This document shows, in pieces, positions 34,880-46,361 of a stretch of 64,000 nucleotides of DNA (position 1 is the stretch's first letter; each line of letters begins with the position of its first letter). The notes below the pieces were generated by a model. The model made no database searches. It was given only the letters and a program-made list of their open reading frames with translations, and was not told the DNA's origin. Source of the DNA: Capillidium heterosporum (taxonomy: Eukaryota; Entomophthoromycota; Entomophthoromycetes; Entomophthorales; Capillidiaceae); NCBI GenBank assembly GCA_016630905.1, contig WBMQ01000012.1:1302001-1366000 (forward strand), given 5' to 3'. The position numbers and the translations under genes are program-made.

Positions 34880-36998
34880 CAATATCTCTACTTTTCTATT
34901 GGAAACTGAACCAAACCCAACTTCGCATCCCTAAATTAAACTTTTATTCAGTGAATTCTACTTTTCATACTGGAGATAGCTATTTTGATAGTTGAGCTAC
35001 TTTAGCAACCATTTCTTATACAAGTATTGATTCCTGAAATTAGCTTAACATTTTATTTATATATTTTTAAATTTTAGCTACTGCTTTGCAATATAATTAC
35101 TTTTTAATTTGAAAATATATTTTATACTAATTTATAAAGCTTGGTATAACTGTTTCTTCCATTTGAAAATAAACTTTACATTTAAAATATTAGGCCATAT
35201 TATCAAAATTATATTATAAACTATATATGAAAATAATATAAAAGTTGAATATATATTATATGTTGGTTAGTTAATCTTACTAAGTGTTTAGCCATTAGTT
35301 TAGACTTTTAATCAAGTGAGTTTAGCTAAAATTAATAAATTCTTTAGTATAGGATATAATATATTTATATATATTATAAGCTAGCTAATATATATAAAAT
35401 GCTTTCTTTATAATCAGAATATTTAAAACTTTTAATTTTTGTAAAACTATTAGTTAGGAATCTTTTAAAGTATTTAAATTAATTCAAACTTAAACTTATA
35501 ATTTAAATAATAATCTAAAAAACATCAATATATACTATAGCTTAGAAGAAGCTTATAACTTAATAATATTTAAATAGATTCTTTTAAAAAAGAAAAGGTA
35601 TATGATTTAATTATAGTAATCTATTATTAAAGGTAGAATTTAGTTAATATGCAAAATAGTAACTAAAATATTTAAAGTTATATTTAAGTAAAGCTATATA
35701 TATAAGCATTTATAGAAAAATTAAGTAAACTAATAGCTAGTTAAAATAATTTAATAAATAATATATAACTCAAATAGAAAATTAATTTATATATTTATAG
35801 AATGAGTAAATTAGTTACTAAAGTACTTAGCTTTAAACTTTTGTTTAGTTCTTAGCTAATAGTATTTTAAAATTAAGATTAAATTTATAAAACTATAAAT
35901 AAGCTAAACTTATAATTTATATTTAAATTTAAATTTATCTTTAAAAAAAACATTAAAGAATATTAATTTAAAATTCAGTATCTAGTATATTTAGCTTTTA
36001 AATTTAAATATTTTACTTTTTAATCCTATATAAACCCTGCCTTATTTTAAATCCAGAAATTATATAGTTTATCTAAAATCTAGATACTATTTTTAAATAT
36101 GATTATAGATAGAAATAGGCTTAATCTAAAAGTTATATTAAAATATATAATCAATTTTACATTTAGATAAGTAAGTAATGATGTATATCTAAAACTAGAT
36201 TATACTTCTATCTCACTCAGTCTTTAGGCAATAGCTATATAGTAGCTCTACAACCCAAAGCTTTGTCTTGTAATAAAGAACTTATATTTGATTTTATAAT
36301 GCTTATATATGAGCAAAGCTTAAGATAGCTGGTCAAACATCACTTATCTATTTGGTATTCTATCCAATTTATAAGAATTGTTATCAACTATAATGTCAAT
36401 TACCTTTTGGAAGTTGCAGCTACATGGTTCTACTAGTTACAATATATAGCTGTTTGCAAAAAATAAATACTTTTGCTACCAATATTGCACTACCTTACGA
36501 TATTATACTTGAAATGGTACACTTACTCAAAGCCTAGCTCTCAAAACCATATAAAAGCTAGAATTTAGCCTAGGCTTGAAACTATACTGATACCAGCCAT
36601 TCACCTATCTAAGTATACAGGTCGACTAACAAGCTTAGAAATAACACTCAGTTATAAAGTATGTAAAATTTTAATGTAGAATCAAGCTAAATATCAAGTT
36701 CATAAAGGTGACTAAAATTCTTATATTCATAAATTCCATTAAAAGTAAAAATATATTTATTCAAATTATAGCCAATTTCCCATCACTTATTACAAATGTC
36801 GCTAAATTAACAAAGATAAAGGTTAAAGGTAAAAAAGTAAAGCTTTATAAATAGTATTTAATCCTAGCCTTAAAATTTACTTTTTACTTAGTATCTCCAT
36901 CCTATTTTTCAGTTTCTATCAATCAAATCCTTGGTAAAAGCCATTGGCAATAGGTAGCTAAAGGTAAGATTGAATGTAGATAAGGTGCTGTACTGAAG
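34880..36998. other. Extremely AT-rich desert
   Basis: About 2.1 kb without a gene. 35,040-36,180 is almost only A, T and short TTTAAA/TATATA words, visibly more AT-rich than other intergenic DNA here. No tandem period or coding frame was found. Confidence 0.6.
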
Positions 36999-37695
36999 CT
37001 AATTTTCTACTTCCTCTACCGGCAGCTTGACTAAAATTTTACTTCCATGGACCTCGACATCGTTCTTACCTATTGATATTTTATGGAAAGAAATATAGGT
37101 GAGTATATGGAGTAGTTTTGGAAAATTTACTTGCTATCTTGGCGAATCGAAATACCCGATCCCACCTATAAAGTATATTTGCAACCGCTACAAAAAAGTA
37201 TAAATAAATGCTACAACCTTCTATTCTTTAAAAAAACTTACTGTAATACCCTTCATTCAACTTCTCCAACTCTAATGTTAATTCCTTTATCAAAGTTAAA
37301 TTTTCCAAAGCGGTCTCTTTAAGTTTGGTTAAAAAATCCAACTCCAAAGTCTTGTTGTCAATAATTGTATTGATGTCCAACTGTACATCTTCCTCTTGAA
37401 TTTCAACTTCCCTTTCATTTCCGATCCCTTTGTCCAAGTAAAGTTCATCTTGCTGCAAAGTAAATTGGTAATTTTGATTTAAATCCTTGCGTTTTAGCCT
37501 ATATGCATTAGTTTCTTCATTAGATTTTTGTAGATTTGGTGAATAGGGCAAATCTTTGTCTATACTGTCGACGTAGTTACCACTGCGTTTTAAGATAAAG
37601 TTGGGGCTCATAACTACTGGTTCCTCATCAAATAGTTCGATGCCGGAGCCAGCTAATGAATTGGGAGTTATATCTAGGTTGGAACGTTGGGCCAT
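36999..37695 (-). CDS. DAD2: DASH/Dam1 complex subunit Dad2-like
   Basis: Outer-kinetochore microtubule-coupling protein. Three exons join in frame to 193 residues: 37695-37242, 37187-37131, 37069-36999. The C-terminal half matches the Dad2 family: Leu-rich coiled coil (LKELT-like LIKELTLELEKLNEG), then TVANILYRWDRVFRFAKIAS across two splices, and the end SKILVKLPVEEVEN. In Dad2 the equivalent is G-x-x-VAxVLxNW-x-xVFRxIxxAS. The first about 100 residues are an acidic, low-conservation extension; many Dad2 proteins are only about 100-130 residues. A transposon is inserted 118 bp upstream of the start, within the probable promoter. Assignment is from motif recall, not search. Confidence 0.75.
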
Positions 37696-37812
37696 TGTCG
37701 TGCCTTTAAATTTTTTGTTTATGTTGAGGTTGTAGGGCTGGTTTGTAGGATGAAAGATCAGCTATCTGCACTCGATTCTTTTGGTTTAACCTAGACTCAA
37801 TAAAGTTTGGGT

Positions 37813-37821
37813 CTAATAAAG
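37813..37821 (+). repeat. Target-site duplication, left copy
   Basis: CTAATAAAG directly flanks the left inverted repeat and is repeated exactly at 40127-40135. Confidence 0.85.
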
Positions 37822-38040
37822 AGTGTTTGTTTCACACTAAACTTCATTCCAGCTTTTCCAATCTCGAAAATGAAGGTTCCAAATTGGTGGAGAATGTGAT
37901 TCTGAAAATCACCAACTTTCTATTCAACTTTTGATGCTGCAATTTTTCAGATAGCTTTGACAATACCTATAAGTATATTCTATTACTATACTTCATTTTT
38001 AGACTATTTTAAATATCGATATCAACCATAGTATTTTTAG
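37822..38040 (+). repeat. Left terminal inverted repeat
   Basis: Begins AGTGTTTGTTTCACAC and ends at ACCATAGTATTTTTA; matches the reverse complement of 39908-40126 with about five scattered transitions. Confidence 0.9.
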
Positions 38041-38386
38041 CAACTTTTAAACCAATCAATTAATACAATATAAGCAAAAAATGCTACTATAGTAAAGGTT
38101 ATAGTATGTATAGCCTTCCTTGATTTCAAAGTCAAATATATATAAATCAACATATTAAATTTATCAACAAAGCAAACAGATGTAGTGTTTAAATGTATAT
38201 TGTTTCTAATAGATGTAATTTTATTTTTGTTTAGAATGCAAATGTCTTTTAAGGCCTATTTCGCGATAGTAGAAAGGCTTTATAGTAAGGCTGTTAATAC
38301 AAGGCTTATGCAACGATATTAATACTGAGTCCGACCAGGTAACAGACCTTTACTTAGAATGATCATCCTTATTTGCCCCAAAGGGA

Positions 38387-38656
38387 ATGGTTCAAGTACT
38401 CTCCAATATTATCAAAGGGATCTCAAACAACTCCAGCCAACAACTAATTCATGAAAATAATAGCACCTCAGTACAGGTATCACTGCTCGATTCGCCAGTA
38501 TTAGACTCTGATGAGCAGGCTAGTAATCTTGCGGACACCGAAGATAACTCCAATTTATCTAACATCATCGAAAAAACAATAATAGAAAGCAAAGCTCCCC
38601 TAGTAATACCAATGGTGAGTTTACTAATAAATGAAATAAATATGACTATCACTTAA
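38387..38656 (+). CDS. Internal open frame of the MULE-like element
   Basis: 89 codons rich in Ser, Asn, Leu and acidic residues, without a recognised domain. It lies just upstream of the FAR1-like remnant and may be the N-terminal part of the ancestral transposase or a separate accessory frame. It is short and unlikely to be functional alone. Confidence 0.35.
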   Translation: MVQVLSNIIKGISNNSSQQLIHENNSTSVQVSLLDSPVLDSDEQASNLADTEDNSNLSNIIEKTIIESKAPLVIPMVSLLINEINMTIT

Positions 38657-39081
38657 GGTATCTTTTATAACAGCCATGTGCTAAATATTTTATTGGTAAG
38701 TTTCGGCATAAGTCGCAGTTTTTGAACTTGGAAGCTGCAGAACAGGCAGTTGCACTCTTGAATGCTTCAAATGGACTTAGTTAATAAATATAAAACAAGC
38801 CCAAGGACGGCAAAGTCTACATTTACTTTCGATGTGCCAGTCAGGAGAAGTACATTGACGTCAAAGAGATTTCTAATAAACAATTGGAAAAGAATGACAT
38901 CCTAGGCACCTCATCATAAGAAGCACGGATATAAAGCTAAGTTTGCTCTAATTGTTGGCAAGGATGTCAATGAAAATTAAGAGTTTTATGCTACTCAATA
39001 ATCGCCAACACCTTTATAGTTATCCAGAAGAGTGATCCGTCCAAGAATGCAGCTATTACTCTGTATGCTGGTGATACAATT

Positions 39082-39551
39082 TTCTGCCACTGCCTCTTTC
39101 CTTCTCAGAATGGTTTGCCTTGTGGGCATATAATGGCAGTCTGGCATTTTCTCGATTCGAAAGCTTTGTTGGTAGTGGAACAAGATGTTGATGATCGTTG
39201 GAAAGGAAATTTCAATGCAAACTCTGCTGAAACAGTTGTTGACAACTACCTTGCACCCTTGATCGAAATCTTCAACTCCTGCTCCAGCAACAACAAGCCT
39301 TTTATACTTCTGCCCTTCTTCTTGATCTTGAGCGTCATATCACCACTATGCAAGGACTTGATCAATTTACTGGTAAGACTGCCGAGCCCTTTGCCAAGCC
39401 TCGTGGAAGAACCTCCGACAAGATGTTTAAACAAATTACTTTTGAATTTGAAGTAACTGCCAAGTATAATGCAGATCTCAACAAATTTTGCGAGAATTGC
39501 AAAGGTACTGGCCATACTTCGGCTTGCTCTAAGAAGCAAAAGAAAGTCTAG
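39082..39551 (+). pseudogene. C-terminal remnant of MULE transposase (SWIM zinc finger)
   Basis: Reads GDTIFCHC...GLPCGHIMAVWHFLDSKALLV, the CxCx(n)CxH SWIM pattern placed C-terminal in MULE transposases, then DVDDRWKG. In another frame a zinc-knuckle-like FCENCKGTGHTSACSKK ends at 39551. The frame change between the two parts and the lack of an upstream DDE core indicate a non-functional fragment. Confidence 0.65.
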
Positions 39552-39907
39552 CTTTAACGCTAATAAAAGTATAATAAAATTTGTATTGTATCTTAGTAAA
39601 AATGTAGCTCTTTTACTGAAAATATACTCATTATAATACAATGCTACATATATTTTTTAAATATAACCTATAGTTGACTACTATTAAATTAAAAATAAAC
39701 AAATGGATGATAAAGCTTGAATATAAAATGCAAGTCAACTCGAATTAAAACATCTTATGTAATAATGTAGACTGCGGTTTGTACTGTGTTATTAATAGGG
39801 AAGCGGTTGGAGATTAGTAGTGTTAGGCAGGGTAGCAATGATGGGCATTAAGATGAAGCTTAATACATTTCGATATTTCACCTATATTCGTAAAATTAAC
39901 TTATGTT

Positions 39908-40126
39908 CTAAAATACTATGGTTGATATCGATATTTAAAATAGTCTAAAAATGAAGTATAGTAATAGAATATACTTATAGGTATTGTCAAAGCCATCTGA
40001 AAAATTGCAGCATCAAAAGTTGAATGGAAAGTTGGTGATTTTCAGAATCACATTCTCCACCAATTTGGAATCTTCATTCTCAAGATTGGAAAAGCTGGAA
40101 TGAAGTTTAGTGTGAAACAAACATCC
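39908..40126 (-). repeat. Right terminal inverted repeat
   Basis: Reverse complement of the left repeat, ending CAAACATCC immediately before the right target-site duplication at 40127-40135. Confidence 0.9.
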
Positions 40127-40135
40127 CTAATAAAG
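40127..40135 (+). repeat. Target-site duplication, right copy
   Basis: CTAATAAAG, identical to 37813-37821. Confidence 0.85.
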
Positions 40136-40727
40136 TTGAAGGTAAGGGAAGGCCTGACTTATAAGCAGTGTAACCAATAAGCTTTGAATATTTTTACAGG
40201 ATCCTAAGGTTATTGGCATATTAATTTGGACACCTAGTAAGTAAACTAATAATTGGTAAAGTATATTTTATAAGGTAATATCACAAATAGAGCATCTCCA
40301 TTAGTTGGCTAATGTGTGTATTTTCAGGTGGATAGCTGATGGACATAAAAAATACAAACAGCAGCCTTATTGTAGAACTTGTAAAAACAGTTAAAGCTTA
40401 GAAAAGTTTTATATCAAATTGCTTTGATCATTATCTTGCCATCAATAGTTAGTTATTGCATTAACAAAAGTGCTTAAGCTATATACAAATAATATAGAAA
40501 ATATTCTTAGCTATAAACTAGGCTTTTAAATTCATGATAGTCCATACTTCTAATTCAACAATGTGTTTAAAATATGAGATACAAAAGTATAGTTAAAAGC
40601 AGTATCACTTCAGTAGAATATAAGCCCATTTATTATGCTTCCTTTGCGATCCGTATATAAAAAGATAGCAACCTGAACTCATCCAGGTATTTAAAATTCA
40701 AAGTGGATGCTATTACAAAATTTAAAC
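40136..40727. other. Intergenic region right of the transposon
   Basis: AT-rich DNA between the element and the convergent-side 3' end of the transporter; no feature supported. Confidence 0.5.
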
Positions 40728-42918
40728 CTAGGATCTCTGGATCTTCCATTTAGCGGGTGGGATAACTATTACAACAATGTTAAATACTCAATTTTCAAGT
40801 TGGGGATAATATTCTAAACTTACCTTCTAAACTATGGATCTGTTTGATGACAACACCTACCAAGATAAGTAGACCAATACTTACACACAATAAGTTGACG
40901 GTAAAGAATCCATCCTTGTCGATCAGACAGGTGCCAGATAGTTCCTTACACATCTCCTTACCGACATCCTTGACGCAAGCAAAATCTATTAGAAAAGCTG
41001 TAAGTAGTTGATAGTTTAAAATAACAAACTGTTGCCATCGACATCGGGTACGGAGCAGTGGGCTACCGTAAAGTAATCGACAGCCTGCAAAACAAAGTAC
41101 TTGGGCCAGGTACCTCCCAAGTTCGATAACGTGTTCAAGAACTAAACAAGTAGGACGTCGTCAGTATTCGATAGAATATAAGAGTCAAATTACCGTCATG
41201 TAGGTACCCCCGATGTAAGGATCAGCGATCTGGTTGAAGAAGGCCGACATACCAACAAATGACACCGTACTAAAACAAATGAATAAACTTCAAGTTAAAA
41301 AAGTACCTGAAGAAGGAGGATACGACGCCAAAGATGATTACTAGAGCTACGTAGCCTGAAGTTACGCCGCCTGGAGGGAAGCCTAAAACTACAAAGGTCG
41401 CTAAAAAGGAGAAAGCCAACCTACCGTACGTTGCGTACAACCACTAGATCAAAAAGTTAGAATCTGTAGATTTTGTAGGAATATAGATGTTTACCGGTGT
41501 TAGAGGTCGATCACCACTGGACCACCTAGCGGCATAGAAGCCAAATACTAGTTGGAAGGGAAAGTCAATCAAGACAGTCAGCGCTAGATCCTCCTTCTTA
41601 AATCCAAGTTCAATTAACTTTAAGCCAGTAACTGCATCGTTACAGATGAACCCAATCTTGGAGATTAATAAAATCATTACTAAACGACGGATGTCTACAA
41701 GATTAACCAAAATTAAAATTAAAAAATGGAGGTGGTAAAATTTACGTGGTAAGCGTAGGATGTCTATAATAGTCTTGTAGGTTTCGGTTACGTTCAGCAC
41801 ATCAGCTTCGATTTCAGAGGCCTATAAAGGTAAAATAAACTATTAGTAACGAATAAAGAAATTGTGAATCTATACCTCTTTTTTGAAGATAGCCAAATAG
41901 ACGGTGACTATAAAGTAGAAGAAGGACCAGAAAGTGAGGAAGCCTGATAAGGTCAAAACGCCAACGTCCGAAGGTACCGATCTCAAAAATTTGTTGCTGG
42001 AAAAGTCAGTATAGCTTTTTAAAGGGAAAAGTACCAGAACTCTACTGAATTCAAAGCCAAAAATATGGTAAAGGATAAAAAGTAACCGGTATTGATACCG
42101 ATGGTCTGGCACGTTGAAGCATAGGACAGGTTTTCAGGACTTAAAAGAGTTAGAGCCCAACCGTCTACTGCGATATCTATACTCAAAAATCAACCTTCAA
42201 AACTCCAATTGAGTTAAAGTTACCTTGCGTTGCACTTAAAAATACAGTCAACGAGAACAAAATGGTTAAGGTTCGGATGTTGGGGTGATTCTATAATTTT
42301 AAGATATGGATTAAATATGGAAAAGATATGAAATAAAAGCTACCCCAGCCATAAATTCGTCCATATGATGACCCAACCAATACAGCAAGAAACTGGAGCA
42401 CATTTGGATAGGCACTATCCATGTCTTCCTTCTACCCAACTTCTTGATGTACAAACTGTCGACCAATGGACTCCATAATAATTTGAGGGAGTAAGGATAA
42501 CCAGTCAAACTGAATAGAGCCAGCTCGGAGTAAGAGAGCTTTTCTTTAAGTAAAAAGGGGATGGAACCGAAACATAGGCCAAAGGGGATGCCTTGTAACA
42601 GATCTATTTTAATGTTAGTAGTTGAGGACATGTGTTGTGAGTAGAAAGGTTACATAAGGTGCATAAAAGTAAAATGTTGTACTTGTCCTTTTCTAAACTC
42701 TGCCAGCTAGAGCTGGAGCCGGAGGTATCTATAGGCTTATCGTTGTCGTCGTAGTCGGCCATAGTACGTTCCTCCAACTCGTACTCTTCATCTTCATCCT
42801 CATGCTTGTTGATCTGCTTGTACATACCTTTGCTGCCTTTACCTTTACGTCCTTTTAAGTTTGTGTTCTCAAGGTTGTTTATGTCCAATTTAGTTGCGAT
42901 AGTTTTGGCCTTGGTCAT
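40728..42918 (-). CDS. Acetyl-CoA transporter (AT-1 / SLC33A1 family)
   Basis: Multi-pass ER/Golgi-type acetyl-CoA transporter of the major facilitator superfamily. Thirteen exons join in frame to 539 residues: 42918-42654, 42603-42344, 42290-42224, 42176-42035, 41996-41876, 41821-41746, 41694-41495, 41443-41425, 41388-41307, 41269-41194, 41141-41030, 40985-40824, 40765-40728. Family blocks are LLQGIPFGLCFGSIPFLL, WSPLVDSLYIKKLGRRKTWI, TQDIAVDGWALTLL, NTGYFLSF, IGFICNDAVTGLKLIELG, SFVGMSAFFNQIADPYIGGTYMT and NTLSNLGGTWPKY, the last two being the most diagnostic. An acidic, Ser-rich N-terminal tail (EDEDEEYELEE) precedes the first membrane span. One exon is only 19 nt. No frame correction is required across 13 exons, which makes this gene a useful control for the frame problems elsewhere. 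Confidence 0.93.
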
Positions 42919-44041
42919 ACCCTATTGGAAAAACAAGTTGAAAGCACAAGGTTAGTTGGGAGTTAGAAGTGGAACAGTTACTGGTAGAACGTCTATGTTT
43001 TTGTTTGTATTAAGTTTTGTTTCTATATATGGGGTAGGAGATAAAGGCTATTACTCCGAACTAGGTGGGAACTTTAAATTGGGTGCAGGTTGAGGTGGAG
43101 TTCTGGCTTGTAGAACTAAGCTCTTGCATTAGGAATCATGTGAAAACGTTCTTGAATGTGATTGGTTGATTTATGCTAATTGAACCTGTCAAATTTGTAA
43201 GGTAAATGCAGTCTGGGTAAGTAGTTGAGAACTGTTGGAATAGCAAAGTTGGGAAATAGGATGTTGGTGCAATGGACTTTGAATTTATGGGTATGGTGGT
43301 AGTTACATATTAGATATATGCTTAATAGCACATAAAAGTAAAGCCAGGTCATAGCTGTAACAAAGGACAAGTTTTTAATTTATAAGTTATAGCGACTCTA
43401 GATATTTGCTAGGTTAGAATCAATTGATAAAGATATATAATTTAAATCTAACTTTTAAATAATAGTTGAATAGTGATAGTGTTGATAGATAGTTTTGTCT
43501 GAGGATTTCTATTATCAAATATTATGGCTTTCAATACCAATAGAATTTGTAAAACGATTTGGAAAGAATAGATGAGTTTATCTTGATTTAGCTAAATTTA
43601 GCTTTATATATTTCTTTGAAGACATATATCTGCAGATTAAATACATTAGCATTAAGATTCTACTTTATACATTGTTCAAATTGTACTATTTTGGTACTCT
43701 ATATGTATTTTAATAAGCATTATATATATAATTACTGTACTAAATTTTCATTATAGAGTGAGAGAAAGCATTGTAACCGGCTATATTATATTTTAAAGTT
43801 TATATTTAAAACTTTCATTTGTTTAAACAAAGGCTTACAATAATACTAATATATTTATTGAAACGCTGAATTTTATGTAGATAAGGTTACTTGGAAAAGT
43901 TGAAGTAGGTATTAGCTTGAAGAAAAGAAGTTCAGAAGACGTAACCTAAGTTATAAAGTGGATATAGAAAAATGATTGCTCTCAAAAGCTATAAATTAAG
44001 GAGCATGTCGAATTAATTTTCCTTCCTTTACCTGCAAGTCT
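42919..44041. other. Intergenic region
   Basis: Promoter side of the transporter and 3' side of PEX22. A weak 64-codon hydrophobic frame at 43176-43370 (minus) is not convincing. Confidence 0.5.
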
Positions 44042-44753
44042 CTATGTCAATTTGGGTAGTCGGTCACAAACTACGACGTTGGCACTAAGCTTATCTTTAA
44101 CACCCTCGGAAGCTACCAAATATAGTTTAGGTACCGAAGGCTGCAGCCACTGTATTAGAGCCAAGTCGCCATCGATATGAATAACCGGCTCGATATGTCG
44201 TACTACATGCCCTCTGCCGACGTCACTTTCAGTGAAGATCAGCTTACGGAAGTCAACCTTGTGCTTACGGATTAAATCTGACTCGCTTAAAAGTTTTTTG
44301 ATGCTGTTGCGTTCGATTTGGGTAGGTGCCGTAGCTATAAGGTAGATGTCATACCTGTCAGATAGAAGTTTGAGATCATTTAACACGTTGTTGTTGAAAG
44401 CAAAGTTGGGTTGGCTGGGGTCGTTACTAGGGTTCCAAAGTACTACCTGTTAAAAATAAAAGTTAGTTTTGTCGATATTGCAAAATATACTTGGTTAACT
44501 GAGACTGTTAAAGGACGTTTAGGTTTCTTGGAAGCTATGCTGTATCCAACTAAATTTTTGATCTTTAAATTTGAAACAAAAGGTGAGAAGTAGTCAAGAT
44601 AAAGGATTTACGAATCTTATTGCTCGCAAAGCATGAGGGCGTCAGATTACAGAACCAATTTATCAGCAATAGGGCGATGACTAGTATTAAAGATTTCCTA
44701 TAGTTGGTCAAGAGGCTCTTGACACGCGTTGTAACCGTAAGTTCGCTGCTCAT
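44042..44753 (-). CDS. PEX22: Peroxin 22 (Pex22-like peroxisomal membrane protein)
   Basis: Membrane anchor and co-activator for the ubiquitin-conjugating enzyme Pex4, which recycles the peroxisomal import receptor Pex5 (family knowledge). Three exons join in frame to 201 residues: 44753-44612, 44549-44491, 44446-44042. An N-terminal membrane segment (KSLILVIALLLINWFCNL) is followed by KKPKRPLTVSVNQVVLWNP and a Rossmann-like globular domain. The conserved end includes DVGRGHVVRHIEPVIHIDG and LQPSVPKLYLVAS, matching the Pex22 pattern (G-R-x-x-x-VRxLEPxxHID...). Length is close to known Pex22 proteins. Together with the SKL-tailed MDH it shows that PTS1 import operates in this organism. Confidence 0.83.
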
Positions 44754-46361
44754 TTATACTAAAGTTTTGAAGTTGAGATTGGATTTAAAACGTTGGCCAC
44801 AACTCCAATTTCTATGAAAACTAGAACTTGAATCTCAGACAGAGATTTCCGTCTTTATACCAACTTTTCATTCAACTTAGCTTAGCTTTTGGAGGTCCAT
44901 ATGAAAATTAGACAGAGATTTATGCAATAAACGGTACAGATTTGCTTTGGATGTTGGATCAGTAGTCCTTATGATTTGAAGGAGTAGTTGAAGTATACTT
45001 GAGATTTATAGGGGCTTGGCCTAGCTTGATATTTTTTAATTCTATATACCATCTAAGTGTGACTTTGCTTAGATATCTTAAACAGTTTTGCTCATCTTCA
45101 AATAAGAATTGTGCTAAAGTTAGACCCTAGCTACCTTAGCATAAAGTGTAGGCACTTGGAGTATCTTATGCTTTGTTTAAAGTAAGTTGAAATAGTGTTG
45201 GGAAGCATCCATAATGAACGCTCACTAGTAAGGGTTAGCCAAGAGGCAACAGTAGCCAGTACTCCATAAAGGCTAAAAAAGTTGATGATAAGGCTGTATA
45301 AGGAGGAAGCTTGATTCAGAGATGATGGGCAGACAGGAATATTCCAATTATAGTTATGTGGCAAAGGAGCGTCATCGGATTCATTGACTCAATAGAGTTT
45401 TAAGATTAGATCCTGTTTGGTTCAGGTCAGTGCAACTCTCTGGCTTAGAGAAACGCTAATTCTCAGTTTTAAACTATGCTATCACAATGGGTTTATACTA
45501 TATCGATAGTAGAAAAGAATACCAAATATTTTAAGATATTTATTTAATAATTACTTGATCTACTACTAATTTTACTGTAGGCCTTATATAGGTGACTCAT
45601 CTTAGTAGTTGATACTCTGGGAACTATAATTATGTTTACCTAATCATCAGTATCAATATTCACTGGGTTCTTCTGGTGAAGCATCACTAGCTTCAGGTAA
45701 TGTAGGGGTTGGGAAGCTGTCAATACTAAATTAAATACTTAATTCCTACTAAAGAGGAAGGGGATTTCTAGTATTGATAGGGAGATGTCGATTAGTAGTC
45801 TATAAGTTTGGGATATAGCTTGAACTCTGGCTATTAAGCGAAATTGCCACTGATTTAGAGAAATTTCCTTACACCTTCCATTAATTAAGGATTCTATAAA
45901 ATATTAAGTATATAATGATATGCAAATCTATCTATTAAAATGACTTTATTTATAAAGTGTTTCGACTTTTTTAGAATAGATAGGTATATATTTTTATATC
46001 ATAAAGTTCTAATAGTTATCTATAGTTAAAATACAAAGCTTAATAGTTGTTAAGTGCCTTTTAAATTTCAAGATTGGGTTAAAAATCTATTAAAAATAAA
46101 AGCTGAGTACCTATCTATAAAGTAGGTAAACTTTATTAAAGTTAAATAGTATTTACTAATATAGTTGATAGGTATATAAATTAAAAGTAAACTATACCAA
46201 GTCAAATGTAAATTCACACTACCACATATAGATGATAGACTAAAAGAATTAATAAAAGGTAGCTTTATATAATAGATAGTTCTTAGCCTTGATTTATTAA
46301 AAGAAGCTAAAAGGAAGGCCAGCATCAAAGTTTGGAATTCAAGTCCCCAATCGACTTGGAG
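44754..46361. other. Intergenic region
   Basis: About 1.6 kb, AT-rich on the right. Two minus-strand frames (45131-45364, 46068-46328) encode hydrophobic peptides without family signature; neither is supported as a gene. Confidence 0.45.

Larger units (their letters stand above)
37822..40126. mobile_element. MULE-like DNA transposon, catalytic core missing
   Basis: A 2305-bp element bounded by near-identical terminal inverted repeats (37822-38040 and 39908-40126, about 219 bp, roughly five transition differences plus end variation) and a 9-bp duplication, CTAATAAAG. Long TIRs with a 9-bp duplication are typical of Mutator-like elements. Internal plus-strand coding remnants carry a FAR1-like N-terminal segment near 38700-38960 (FLNLEAAEQAVALLNAS, GKVYIYFRC, HHKKHGYKAKF) and, at 39082-39190, a SWIM zinc-finger pattern (CHC...LPCGHIMAV). 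MULE transposases have a long DDE catalytic region between these parts, and only a few dozen codons are present here. Stops interrupt the internal frames. This is best read as an internally deleted, non-autonomous copy, recently mobilised in trans. Confidence 0.85.

Noticed and set aside
45131-45364. 77-codon hydrophobic minus-strand frame
   Set aside because: No homology recognised, no splice partners, sits in a long AT-rich spacer.
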